NCBI GenBank assembly: GCA_900540895.1 | Contig: UQHV01000003.1 | Location: 1 to 64,000 of the forward strand | DNA length: 64,000 bases | Source: an uncultured Collinsella sp. | GTDB lineage: Bacteria > Actinomycetota > Coriobacteriia > Coriobacteriales > Coriobacteriaceae | Reading direction: 5' to 3' | In this document: positions 1 through 8,158 of the stretch, one piece after another | Layout: every line of letters begins with the position of its first letter | Position numbering within the stretch: the stretch's first letter is position 1 | Made by a program: the position numbers and the translations under genes | Notes under the pieces: generated by a model | Databases searched by the model: none | What the model was told of the DNA's origin: nothing | Seen by the model: only the letters and a program-made list of their open reading frames with translations

Positions 1-94
1 AACGGCATGTAAAGGGACGTAAAAATCGCCTCAAGGTCAACTTGAAGGTTGAGGTTCGCGGGTGTGGTTCTACAGGTGGCATCACGCCTTTGCT

Positions 95-155
95 GAAAAC
101 ACAACATATTGTGTTTTCGAACATATGCTTGGGGGTGTTTTGCAATATATGGTGA
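95..155. promoter_or_regulatory. Candidate tandem NrdR boxes
   Basis: Positions 99-114 match the published NrdR box consensus (acaCwAtATaTwGtgt) at 15 of 16 positions and lie in a perfect 10-bp inverted repeat (95-104 with 109-118). A second, weaker match (11 of 16, core nearly intact) lies at 140-155. The two start 41 bp apart, within the 31-32 or 41-42 bp spacing known for NrdR box pairs. NrdR is the ATP/dATP-sensing repressor of ribonucleotide reductase genes. The target could be mraZ downstream or a divergent gene beyond the left edge; this window cannot decide. Confidence 0.55.
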
Positions 156-190
156 GTGGAGTGGAGGGGCGGGGTGGGGGAAGGGGTGGG
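156..190 (+). promoter_or_regulatory. GTGGA/GTGGG direct repeats, candidate MraZ sites
   Basis: GTGGA occurs at 156-160 and 161-165, and GTGGG at 174-178 and 186-190, all in the same orientation just upstream of the mraZ promoter. MraZ is known to bind short tandem GTGG/TGGG-type repeats in front of its own gene. The spacing here (5, 13 and 12 bp) is less regular than in E. coli, so this is suggestive only. Confidence 0.4.
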
Positions 191-198
191 GAAAGGTG

Positions 199-259
199 TT
201 GAAAAATGGGGCGGTTCCCCATATTATTGATGACGTCGACAGGCGGGGTGGTTCCCCGC
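199..259 (+). promoter_or_regulatory. mraZ promoter with two paired palindromes
   Basis: TTGAAA (199-204), a 17-bp spacer and TATTAT (222-227) form a good vegetative promoter. The spacer is almost filled by a palindrome (206-211 with 217-222, ATGGGG/CCCCAT). A second palindrome (243-248 with 254-259, GCGGGG/CCCCGC) sits just after the expected start of transcription. Both share the centre GGGG-N-GGTT-CCCC, while the outer base pairs differ but stay paired. Centres are 37 bp apart. They look like paired repressor operators, but the second could also act as an mRNA hairpin. Only the promoter call is firm. Confidence 0.5.
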
Positions 260-295
260 GTACGTGCCATCTGAGTAACCGAGGGGAGGGCGCAC

Positions 296-730
296 ATGGG
301 AATGACTGGTGCATACGAGCGCAATCTCGATGCAAAAGGTCGTCTGTCCCTGCCTGCACCCCTTCGCGAGGAGCTTGGAGAGCACGTTCGCGTGTTCAAA
401 GCCCTGGATGTCGATGCTCTGTACGTGTTCTCTGCCGAGGCCTTCGATAAGTGGGTCGAAGGACTCTTCGCGGGTCGTGAGGGCCACGAGGGTTTTAACC
501 CGCGTGACATTAATGACCAGAAGCTCATGAGGGCGATCAACAAGCGCACCACGTCGATGGACGTGGACAGCGCCGGTCGTATCGGTCTTTCCGAGTCTCT
601 CCGCAAGCAGGCGAACCTCGACCGCGAGGTCACGGTTGTGGGCAACTACGACCACCTTGAGGTTTGGGATCGCGCCGCGGCCGATGAGGACGATGACGAT
701 GAGGCCCTGCTGGACCTCTTCTTCTCGTAA
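296..730 (+). CDS. mraZ: Transcriptional regulator MraZ
   Basis: A 144-residue protein with two SpoVT/AbrB-like MraZ repeats; the N-terminal signature AYERNLDAKGRLSLPAPLR is clear, and the second repeat contains the DSAGRIGL motif. MraZ forms a ring-shaped oligomer and controls the division and cell wall operon, usually as a repressor of its own promoter. It is the first gene of the cluster, as in most bacteria. The start is supported by a purine-rich ribosome site (GAGGGGAGGG, 281-290). The C-terminus is acidic (DEDDDDEALLDLFFS). The regulatory repeats upstream are described separately. Confidence 0.95.
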   Translation: MGMTGAYERNLDAKGRLSLPAPLREELGEHVRVFKALDVDALYVFSAEAFDKWVEGLFAGREGHEGFNPRDINDQKLMRAINKRTTSMDVDSAGRIGLSESLRKQANLDREVTVVGNYDHLEVWDRAAADEDDDDEALLDLFFS

Positions 731-765
731 GGGCAAGGCACGGGTAACGGATGGAGCGTGGGATC

Positions 766-1716
766 TTGACACAAGAATATCGGCATGAACCTGTCATGCT
801 CGGCGAAGTGCTTGAGTCGCTGCGGCTAAAGAGCGGCTCCGTTGTCTGCGATTGCACCCTTGGCGGTGCCGGCCATTCGGTAAAGATGGCCGCGCAGGTG
901 GGGGAGACGGGCCTTTTGCTCGGCGTCGATCAGGACGACATGGCCCTCGAGGCCGCTGGCGCCCGTCTGGACCGCGAGGTTCCCGGCGTTCCGCACCAGC
1001 TGCTGAAGGGCAACTTCGGCGACTTGGACGAGCTGCTTTGCTCGGCCGAGGTGCCCGGGGTCGATGGCTTCCTGTTCGATTTGGGCGTTTCGTCACCGCA
1101 ACTCGATATCCCTGGCAGGGGCTTTTCGTATAACGAGGACGCCCCATTGGACATGCGGATGGATCCGGGTAATAACACCTTAAACGCAGCTGAGGTCATC
1201 AACACCTATAACGAACACGACCTCGCCCGGATTCTACGCGTCTACGGCGAAGAGAAGTTCGCCTCGCAGATTGCGCGCGAGATCGTGCGCCGCCGCGAGC
1301 AAGAACCGATCGAAACCACCGGCCAATTTGTTGAGATCATCAAGGCGGGTATCCCGGCTGCCGCTCGTCGGCATGGCGGACACCCGGCCAAGAAAAGTTT
1401 CCAGGCCATTCGCATCGAGGTCAATCACGAGCTCGATGTGCTCGAACGAGGGCTTGATGCCGCCACCAGGTGGCTCAACCCGGGCGGACGTATCTGCGTC
1501 ATCTCGTATCACTCGCTCGAGGACCGTATCGTAAAGAACCACTTTAAGGAGATGAGCCAGGGGTGCACGTGCCCGCCGGAGATTCCGGTGTGCGTGTGCG
1601 GCAACGTGCCGATACTCAAGGTCATCACCCGCAAACCCTTGGTTGCCCAGCCTGATGAGGTTGAGCGCAACCCTCGGGCGAGATCAGCCAAAATCCGCGT
1701 GGCGCAGCGTCTGTAG
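766..1716 (+). CDS. rsmH: 16S rRNA (cytosine-1402-N4) methyltransferase RsmH
   Basis: RsmH (MraW) uses S-adenosylmethionine to N4-methylate C1402 in the decoding centre of 16S rRNA. The Rossmann methyltransferase core is visible (CTLGGAGHS near the N-terminus, FDLGVSSPQLD, then RIEVNHELDVL and the C-terminal SYHSLEDRIVK block). I prefer a TTG start at 766 (316 residues, starting MTQEYRHEPVML) because GGAG at 753-756 lies 9 nt upstream; the ATG at 751 overlaps that ribosome site and has none of its own. It follows mraZ by 35 nt and is surely cotranscribed with it. Confidence 0.93.
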   Translation: MTQEYRHEPVMLGEVLESLRLKSGSVVCDCTLGGAGHSVKMAAQVGETGLLLGVDQDDMALEAAGARLDREVPGVPHQLLKGNFGDLDELLCSAEVPGVDGFLFDLGVSSPQLDIPGRGFSYNEDAPLDMRMDPGNNTLNAAEVINTYNEHDLARILRVYGEEKFASQIAREIVRRREQEPIETTGQFVEIIKAGIPAAARRHGGHPAKKSFQAIRIEVNHELDVLERGLDAATRWLNPGGRICVISYHSLEDRIVKNHFKEMSQGCTCPPEIPVCVCGNVPILKVITRKPLVAQPDEVERNPRARSAKIRVAQRL

Positions 1717-1806
1717 GCGCGACCGCGCGATATTGGACCTCCCGCTCGCACCATAAACGAAGCTTAAACACACTACCAACGTACTCGGGATGGGAGGCGG
1801 CATATC

Positions 1807-2277
1807 ATGGGCTACAACACTTCAAGCGCAGCACTCGCCTATGATATGAACGCCATGCCCGCCTATCGTGAGACGCCGCAGGCTCCCGTTGCTCCCCGTG
1901 AGCAGCGCACGCCGCGCTTTGATGTCTACACGGGCGCGGGCCGTCAGGCAAACCAGGCGGTAAGCCCGGTTTTCATGAGCGTTCTTAAAACGTTTTGCAT
2001 CATTGCGGCTATCTTCATGACGATCGGCGTCGCCCGCGTGGCGCTCGCCGGCGTTACGGCCCAGGTGCTCAACAGCAACGCCGAGCTTACCAACACGCTC
2101 GAAAAGGCGACCGATGAGAGCTCCGACCTGGAGGTCATGCATTCGGTCTATGGCGCCGACACGCGCATTCGCGACCTTGCGGGCGCTTATGGCATGGTGG
2201 AGCCCAGCGAGAGCGTTACACTTGACTTTTCGCAGGATGCAGCCGCGGGCGCCAACGCGACCGCGACCGCTCAGTAG
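1807..2277 (+). CDS. ftsL: FtsL-like bitopic division protein
   Basis: 156 residues: a polar cytoplasmic tail of about 55 residues, one membrane helix (about 60-80, VLKTFCIIAAIFMTIGVARV), then an extracytoplasmic stretch able to form a coiled coil and a low-complexity Ala/Thr end. Topology, size and position between rsmH and ftsI are those of FtsL, which joins FtsQ and FtsB-type proteins to activate septal FtsW-FtsI. FtsL sequences diverge fast, so the assignment rests on position and topology. GGGAGG shortly before the ATG supports the start. Confidence 0.75.
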   Translation: MGYNTSSAALAYDMNAMPAYRETPQAPVAPREQRTPRFDVYTGAGRQANQAVSPVFMSVLKTFCIIAAIFMTIGVARVALAGVTAQVLNSNAELTNTLEKATDESSDLEVMHSVYGADTRIRDLAGAYGMVEPSESVTLDFSQDAAAGANATATAQ

Positions 2278-2294
2278 CAAGACGGTAGCTGAGT

Positions 2295-4160
2295 ATGACA
2301 AATGACTATCGCCGCGGTTCCGATGGGGGCCGCGGTTCTGGACGTCCCTCGTCGCGGGGACGTTCTGGTTATCAAGGAACGGGTCGGCAATCTTACAACG
2401 CCGGGCGGTCCCGTGGCAACGACCCGGCGTCGCGACTTCGCGGCTCGGGCGGCCCTCAAGTGCATAACACCAGGTCGCGCAAGAGTTCGTCGACCGAATG
2501 GCTCACAGGCACGCCTCTGCCTCGCCGCAAAGCCGTCATGGGTTTCATTGGGTTTGGCTTGGGCTTGGGCGTCTTTCGTCTTGCCGACTATCAAATTGTC
2601 GAAGCCGATAAACTGCGCGAGCGTGCCGATGCGCGCCGCCTGCTTGCGCAGACCCTCTATGCCAAACGTGGCACCATCTACGACCGCAACGGCAACGTGC
2701 TGGCGTCGTCGGTCGAATGTCGCAACATCGCCGTGAACCCGCAGCTTGTCGAGGATGTCGACAAGACGGTGTCGGCGCTGGTCAAGGCAACTGGAATCGA
2801 TAAAAAGACCTGCCGCAAGCTCGTCGAGTCCGATGGCACCTGGGTGTATATCAAGCGCCAGGTGGACGAAGACGATGCTGCGGCGCTGGAGAAGAAGAAT
2901 CTGCCCGGCGTGCTTTTTGAGCAGGCCATGAAGCGCGTATATCCATACGGCAATCTGGCATCGCAGGTGCTGGGTGTAGTGAATGTAGACAACGACGGCT
3001 TGACGGGTCTCGAAAAGCAATACAACAAGCTTCTGACCGGCACGAACGGCTCTCTCGTGCGCGAGCGCGCGAGGGACGGCAGCTATATCGCGGGCGGTGC
3101 CTATAAAAAGGTGGCTGCGGTCGACGGCGTTGATATCGTGACGACGCTCGACGTCAATATCCAGCGAGCGGCCGAGGATGCCCTGGCAGAGGCAGTTGAG
3201 AAGACTAAGGCCAAGAACGGCTCGGCGCTGGTCACCGATCCTACGACAGGCGAGATCTTGGCAGCCTGCTCGTATCCGACTTACGACCAGACCGATCTGG
3301 AAAACGCCAAGACCGAGGATATGAACTTGCGCCTGGTCACCGACGCCTACGAGCCCGGCTCGGTCTTTAAGACGCTCGTGGCGGGCGCCGGCTTCGACTT
3401 GGGTGTCGTGCGATCGAGTACGTCGTTTGAGGTGCCGGCGAGCATCAAGGTGGGCGACGATACCGTTACCGATGCCGACAAGCGCGACTATGGCATGACC
3501 ATGGATGTGCGCGAGATGATGCGCCGTTCGTCCAATGTGGGCTTTGTCCTGGTGGGGCGCAAGATCGGTGCCGACGACTTTGCCGCCTATGTGGACAAGT
3601 GGGGCATCGGTCACAGCTCTGGTGTAGATTTTCCGGGCGAGAGCCTGGGTATCGTCAAGGAGCGTGACCAGTATGACGGCGCCACGCTGGGCTCGATGAG
3701 CTTTGGACAGGCACTGTCTGTCTCGCCGATTGAGATCGCACGTGCCGTGGGCGGCATCGCCAACGGCGGCGTGATGATGACACCGCACTTCTATAAGTCC
3801 AGCAAAGGCGACGAGAAGGACTGGGGCGAAGGCGAGCGCGCGATTTCTGAGGACGCCGCATCCCAGGTGACATCGTGCATGCAGACGGTCGTGTCCGAGG
3901 GAACGGGCGTTGGCGGCGCGGTTGACGGCTATGACGTGGCGGGTAAGACCGGTACGGCCGAACGAGCCGACGAGAACGGCGGCTACCTCAAGGAGAACTA
4001 CATGTCGTCCTTTATGGGCTTTGCGCCGGCACAATCGCCCAAGGTGCTGTGCTATATCACGCTCGACGGAACGCCGAGCGGCTCAGATGCCGCTGCGGTG
4101 CCGTTCCAGTCCATTATGGCCAACGCGCTCGACGTGCTGGGTATCCCGCACACGAAGTAG
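2295..4160 (+). CDS. ftsI: Septal transpeptidase FtsI (class B PBP)
   Basis: A 621-residue class B penicillin-binding protein that cross-links septal peptidoglycan as partner of FtsW. The cytoplasmic N-terminus is unusually long (about 75 residues) and rich in Gly, Arg and Ser; a membrane anchor follows (about 76-96), then the dimerisation domain and the transpeptidase domain. Catalytic motifs are intact: S356-V-F-K359 (nucleophile Ser356), S412-S-N414 and K551-T-G553. No PASTA domain follows. It begins 17 nt after the ftsL-like gene with a weak ribosome site. Confidence 0.95.
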   Translation: MTNDYRRGSDGGRGSGRPSSRGRSGYQGTGRQSYNAGRSRGNDPASRLRGSGGPQVHNTRSRKSSSTEWLTGTPLPRRKAVMGFIGFGLGLGVFRLADYQIVEADKLRERADARRLLAQTLYAKRGTIYDRNGNVLASSVECRNIAVNPQLVEDVDKTVSALVKATGIDKKTCRKLVESDGTWVYIKRQVDEDDAAALEKKNLPGVLFEQAMKRVYPYGNLASQVLGVVNVDNDGLTGLEKQYNKLLTGTNGSLVRERARDGSYIAGGAYKKVAAVDGVDIVTTLDVNIQRAAEDALAEAVEKTKAKNGSALVTDPTTGEILAACSYPTYDQTDLENAKTEDMNLRLVTDAYEPGSVFKTLVAGAGFDLGVVRSSTSFEVPASIKVGDDTVTDADKRDYGMTMDVREMMRRSSNVGFVLVGRKIGADDFAAYVDKWGIGHSSGVDFPGESLGIVKERDQYDGATLGSMSFGQALSVSPIEIARAVGGIANGGVMMTPHFYKSSKGDEKDWGEGERAISEDAASQVTSCMQTVVSEGTGVGGAVDGYDVAGKTGTAERADENGGYLKENYMSSFMGFAPAQSPKVLCYITLDGTPSGSDAAAVPFQSIMANALDVLGIPHTK

Positions 4161-4286
4161 GGGGTTACAATCTTTGGGGCGTGGTTTGTTGTCCCATATG
4201 AGGGTGTTCACATGCCCTGCACCACGCATGTGCGGCGCTGGGATACAATACGCCGATAGCATTATTAGGTTTACAGGGGAGCTGCA

Positions 4287-5711
4287 ATGATAGAGATCGC
4301 CGTCAACAACCTCGCGGCCGCAACAGGGGCCCGAACCGTGACGGGAGAAGCCGATCGGGTATGCCGCGGGTGCGTTATCGACTCGCGTCAGGTCGAGGAA
4401 GGGACGATTTTCGTCGCCTTTCCCGGTGAAAACGTCGACGGCAATGATTTTGCTTCCCGTGCCGTCCAGTCGGGTGCCGGCGCCGTCGTGATGACGCGTG
4501 AGCCCGAGGCCGAGCTGGTCTCGCTGGCGCAGGACAAGGGCTGTGCCATCTTGCTGACCGATGATCCCGAGGACTTTCTGCTGCGTTTGGCGCACGCGTA
4601 CCGTCTGGAGCTTGGCTGCCTGGTCGTTGGTATTACCGGTTCCATCGGCAAGACGACGACCAAGGACGTGCTCGCCGCCGTGCTCGCCAAGCGCTATCGT
4701 GTCTGGGCCACCAAGGGCAATTTCAATAACCTGATCGGCATGCCGCTCACGGTGCTTTCTGCTCCGGCCGATACCGAGGTCCTGGTGCTCGAGATGGGCA
4801 TGAACCATTTCCACGAGATTGAGCGCCTGTCCCAGTCCGCCAATCCCAACCTTGCCATCGTGAGCAAGATTGGTACCTCTCACATCGGCATTTTGGGCAG
4901 CCGCGAGAACATCGCCCGCGCTAAGGCCGAGATTGTCCAGGGTATGTGCGCCGCCGGCGACTTCTTGCCGCTGCTGGTTTTGGGCGGTGAGGACGACTTT
5001 ACGCCGTTCATTCGCGATACGTTCGCCCAGCCTGCTGGTATCGATGTGATGCTGGCCGGCGTCTCGGACGATGATGAGGTCCGTGCCCGCGACATTCGTG
5101 TTGATGACGAGGGCCGTCCGGTCTTTACGCTCGATTTTGGCCAGGGCGACACGGTCGATACCATGCTTGCCATCCCCGGCGTGCAGTCCGTCCCAAATGC
5201 CGTTAAGGCCGCCGCAGTTGCCTATCGCCTGGGCGTGACGCCCGAGCAGATCGATGCTGCCTTTAGGGGCCTCACGATCACCGGGCACCGCCAGGAGATC
5301 AAGCGCGCCAAGAGCGGTGCCCGCGTCATCGACGATTCCTATAACGCCAGCGCCGAATCCATGGCTGCTGGTCTCGATCTGCTGTGCTCGCTTTCGTGCA
5401 CGGGGTCTCGCATGGCGATCCTGGGCGAGATGGGCGAGATGGGCGATGAGGCTCCTCGCATGCATGAGCTCGTGGGCGCCTATGCCGCCGCCAAGAAGCT
5501 CGACATGCTGGCGTGCGTGGGTGGTGAGCTGGCCCAGCTTATGGCCGATGCCGCGCGCATGATGGGCATGGACGAGGACCGCATCCAGGTGTTCTCCGAT
5601 TATCAGCAGGTGCTCGACCGCATGGGCGGCGCGCTTGAAAAACATGATGTTGTACTGGTCAAGGGTTCCCGCTTTGTTGAGCTCGACCGCTTTGTGGAAG
5701 GTGTGTGCTAG
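4287..5711 (+). CDS. murF: UDP-MurNAc-tripeptide:D-Ala-D-Ala ligase MurF
   Basis: MurF adds D-Ala-D-Ala to the UDP-MurNAc-tripeptide in the last cytoplasmic ligase step. 474 residues, normal length. The Mur ligase ATP-binding loop is at residues 118-125 (GSIGKTTT), the central domain has EMGMNHFHEI, and the ligand-binding DDSYNAS motif is present. A gap of 126 nt separates it from ftsI. In most dcw clusters murE stands between these two genes; here it is missing. A TACAAT hexamer at 4244-4249 may be a -10 element for a secondary promoter, but no good -35 accompanies it. Confidence 0.95.
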   Translation: MIEIAVNNLAAATGARTVTGEADRVCRGCVIDSRQVEEGTIFVAFPGENVDGNDFASRAVQSGAGAVVMTREPEAELVSLAQDKGCAILLTDDPEDFLLRLAHAYRLELGCLVVGITGSIGKTTTKDVLAAVLAKRYRVWATKGNFNNLIGMPLTVLSAPADTEVLVLEMGMNHFHEIERLSQSANPNLAIVSKIGTSHIGILGSRENIARAKAEIVQGMCAAGDFLPLLVLGGEDDFTPFIRDTFAQPAGIDVMLAGVSDDDEVRARDIRVDDEGRPVFTLDFGQGDTVDTMLAIPGVQSVPNAVKAAAVAYRLGVTPEQIDAAFRGLTITGHRQEIKRAKSGARVIDDSYNASAESMAAGLDLLCSLSCTGSRMAILGEMGEMGDEAPRMHELVGAYAAAKKLDMLACVGGELAQLMADAARMMGMDEDRIQVFSDYQQVLDRMGGALEKHDVVLVKGSRFVELDRFVEGVC

Positions 5712-5714
5712 CCC

Positions 5715-6734
5715 ATGTTCGGCAATCCCTCGTATCCAACGTATCAGGCTTTTTTGGGGCTTGGCATCGCCGCTGCCATTGCGCTGCTGCTCATGCCGTG
5801 GTGGATCAAGCTACTTAAGGTCGAGGGTATCGGCCAGCAGGTTCGTGCCGACGGCCCCAAGCGTCATTTGGTTAAGCAGGGAACGCCCACCATGGGTGGC
5901 GTTGTCATTCTCGTCGCGATTTCGCTGACCTGCCTGCTGATGGGCAAGCTCACCACCGAGCTCGTGCTCGTGCTGCTCGCCACGCTGGCGACAGGCGTGC
6001 TGGGCCTGATCGACGACCTGACCTCCGTTACGCATGGGCGCTCGCTCGGTCTGACGCCTCATGCCAAGATGATCGGCCTAACCATTATCTGTGTCACCTT
6101 TACGGTACTTGCCGTTAACTGGTGCGGCGTCGCCCCCGAGATTCGTTTTCCCGGCGGCCTGACGATTGACCTTGGCGTGCTTTCGACCACCATCTGCGGC
6201 CTTTCGTTCCCGTGGCTCTACATTGTCTTTTGCTGGCTGATGATCGCCGGTCTTTCTAATGCCGTGAACCTGACCGATGGCCTTGACGGTCTTGCTGGCG
6301 GCACCTCCATGATTGCCATGCTCGCCATGGCTGCCATGGCGTTTTTGCACGGAGACGTGAACCTGTCCATCTTCTGCACCGCGTGTGCCGGTGCCTGCTT
6401 GGGCTTTCTGTGGTTCAACTGCTATCCGGCGAGCATCTTTATGGGCGATACCGGCTCGCTTGCCCTAGGCGCCGCGTTTGCCTGCACGTCCATCATGACC
6501 AACACCGAGGTCGTCTCCCTCATCATCGGCGGCCTGTTTATCGTTGAGACCCTGTCGGTCATGATTCAGGTTGTCTACTTCCACTTTACGCACAAGCGCG
6601 TCTTCCTTATGGCGCCCATCCATCATCATTTCGAAAAGAAGGGCTGGGCCGAGACCAAGGTCGTCATCCGTTTTTGGATTATCGCTGCTGCCTTTGGTGC
6701 CGTTGGCCTTGCCCTGTTCTTCCAGTTGGGATAG
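5715..6734 (+). CDS. mraY: Phospho-MurNAc-pentapeptide transferase MraY
   Basis: MraY transfers phospho-MurNAc-pentapeptide from UDP to undecaprenyl phosphate, making lipid I at the inner face of the membrane. 339 residues with about ten membrane helices. Signature motifs are intact: GTPTMGG, LIDDLTS (Asp pair), NLTDGLDGLAGG, and the histidine-rich HHHFEKKGWAE loop near the C-terminus. It starts 3 nt after the murF stop codon, so the two are probably translationally coupled. Confidence 0.96.
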   Translation: MFGNPSYPTYQAFLGLGIAAAIALLLMPWWIKLLKVEGIGQQVRADGPKRHLVKQGTPTMGGVVILVAISLTCLLMGKLTTELVLVLLATLATGVLGLIDDLTSVTHGRSLGLTPHAKMIGLTIICVTFTVLAVNWCGVAPEIRFPGGLTIDLGVLSTTICGLSFPWLYIVFCWLMIAGLSNAVNLTDGLDGLAGGTSMIAMLAMAAMAFLHGDVNLSIFCTACAGACLGFLWFNCYPASIFMGDTGSLALGAAFACTSIMTNTEVVSLIIGGLFIVETLSVMIQVVYFHFTHKRVFLMAPIHHHFEKKGWAETKVVIRFWIIAAAFGAVGLALFFQLG

Positions 6735-6743
6735 TGGTCTTTC

Positions 6744-8150
6744 ATGCCTCTTGCTGATGTCTTTAGCCTGCTCGTTTTGGGTCAGGGCAAATCCGGTCTC
6801 GATGTCGCCCGCTGGGCGCTGGCACATCCCGAGCGCGTAAGTGCCGTTACCGTGTATGGCGGTGGCACCTCTGAACCCAATGACGCCACGCGTGCGCTCG
6901 AGGCTGCTGGTGCGTCGTTTGTCTATGGGACCGAACAGGTCGAGGGCGCCTATGACGTATGCGTGACGTGCCCGGGCATCTCGGAGTTCTCGGGCTTCTT
7001 TAAGGCCGGGCGCGAGCATGCCGCCCAGATTATGGGTGAGCCCGAGTTTGCCTATCGCCTGTCGCCCGATAACTGGATTGCCATCACGGGCACCAACGGC
7101 AAGACGACCACCACGTCGCTGGCTGATTATCTGCTTAAGGCTGCCGGCGAGGCCAGCGTTGCTGTCGGCAACATCGGCGAGCCGCCGGTCAACGAGATTG
7201 ACGGCCGAGCCCACAACGAGTGGTTTGTGGCTGAGCTCTCGAGCTATCAGATTGCTACGACAACCGAGCTCCACCCCCGCGTGGCGGTGCTGCTCAACAT
7301 CACTCCCGACCACTTGGGCTGGCATAAGAGCCATAAGAACTACGCGCTTGCCAAGATCAAACTGTTTGACAATATGGTCGATGACGATCTGGCGGTTGTC
7401 GACGTCGAAGACGCCGGCATTCACGAGTTCGATGAGTACATCTACACGCCGGGTCGTCGCATCTGCAAGGTTGCCTTTGACGAGCCTGAGGGCGAGGATG
7501 CCGCCTTTGTGCGCGACGGCAAGATGGTCGTGCGCCTGAAGGGCGTCGAGACCCCGCTCATCGCTACATCCGAGCTCAAGATCTCGGGCCATCACAATGT
7601 TATCAATGCCCTGTGCGCCGCCACGGCTGCCTTGGCAGTCGGTGCCGATGTCGATGGTGTCTGCCGCGGTCTGGCCTCGTTCCAGCCGCTCGAGCACCGC
7701 GTGGAGCCGTGTGGCGAGATTGACGGCGTGCGCTACGTCAACGATTCCAAGGCGACCAACACCGATGCGGTCGAGAAGGCACTGACGGCATTTCCCGATG
7801 ACGACGTGATCTTGCTGCTCGGCGGCCACGATAAGGGCACGCCGCTCACGGACTTCGCGCGCGTCGTTATGGACAACGTGCGCTCGGTCGTCTGCTTTGG
7901 CGATGCGCGCGAGCGCTTCACCGCCGCTATGGACGAGGCCGATGTCGATGGCGATGTGGATATCGCCCAGGCGGATGACCTACGCGACGCCGTGGACGTC
8001 GCCCGTTCGCTGTCGAGCCGTGGTGACGTGATCTTACTTTCTCCTGCCTGCTCTTCGTTCGATGAGTTCTCGGGCTATGAGGAGCGCGGCCGCGTGTTTA
8101 AGGACTACGTGGCCCAGCTTGCCGCTGCGGCGAAATCACAAATGGAATAG
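6744..8150 (+). CDS. murD: UDP-MurNAc-L-alanine:D-glutamate ligase MurD
   Basis: MurD adds D-glutamate to UDP-MurNAc-L-Ala. 468 residues. The ATP-binding loop GTNGKTT is at residues 116-122. Other Mur ligase motifs follow: LSSYQI, NITPDHLGWH, a shortened HNVINALCA, and NDSKATNTDA. The first 100 residues form the UDP-binding Rossmann domain. It lies 9 nt after mraY and 8 nt before ftsW in one transcription unit. Confidence 0.95.
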   Translation: MPLADVFSLLVLGQGKSGLDVARWALAHPERVSAVTVYGGGTSEPNDATRALEAAGASFVYGTEQVEGAYDVCVTCPGISEFSGFFKAGREHAAQIMGEPEFAYRLSPDNWIAITGTNGKTTTTSLADYLLKAAGEASVAVGNIGEPPVNEIDGRAHNEWFVAELSSYQIATTTELHPRVAVLLNITPDHLGWHKSHKNYALAKIKLFDNMVDDDLAVVDVEDAGIHEFDEYIYTPGRRICKVAFDEPEGEDAAFVRDGKMVVRLKGVETPLIATSELKISGHHNVINALCAATAALAVGADVDGVCRGLASFQPLEHRVEPCGEIDGVRYVNDSKATNTDAVEKALTAFPDDDVILLLGGHDKGTPLTDFARVVMDNVRSVVCFGDARERFTAAMDEADVDGDVDIAQADDLRDAVDVARSLSSRGDVILLSPACSSFDEFSGYEERGRVFKDYVAQLAAAAKSQME

Positions 8151-8158
8151 GGGTTGCG

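Noticed and set aside
29..54. MerR/SoxR-like inverted repeat (CCTCAAG-N5-CTTGAAG)
   Set aside because: One arm is imperfect and no MerR-type promoter or regulator gene is visible in the window.
3..152. Open frame on the plus strand at the left edge, possible tail of an upstream gene
   Set aside because: It runs through the NrdR-like boxes and ends in an atypical, Cys/aromatic-rich sequence with no family resemblance; more likely non-coding.
751..765. ATG at 751 as rsmH start
   Set aside because: It overlaps the GGAG that serves the TTG at 766 and has no ribosome site of its own.
2271..4034. Long minus-strand open frame opposite ftsI
   Set aside because: It is the antisense shadow of a confirmed high-GC gene; Arg/His-rich composition and no motifs.
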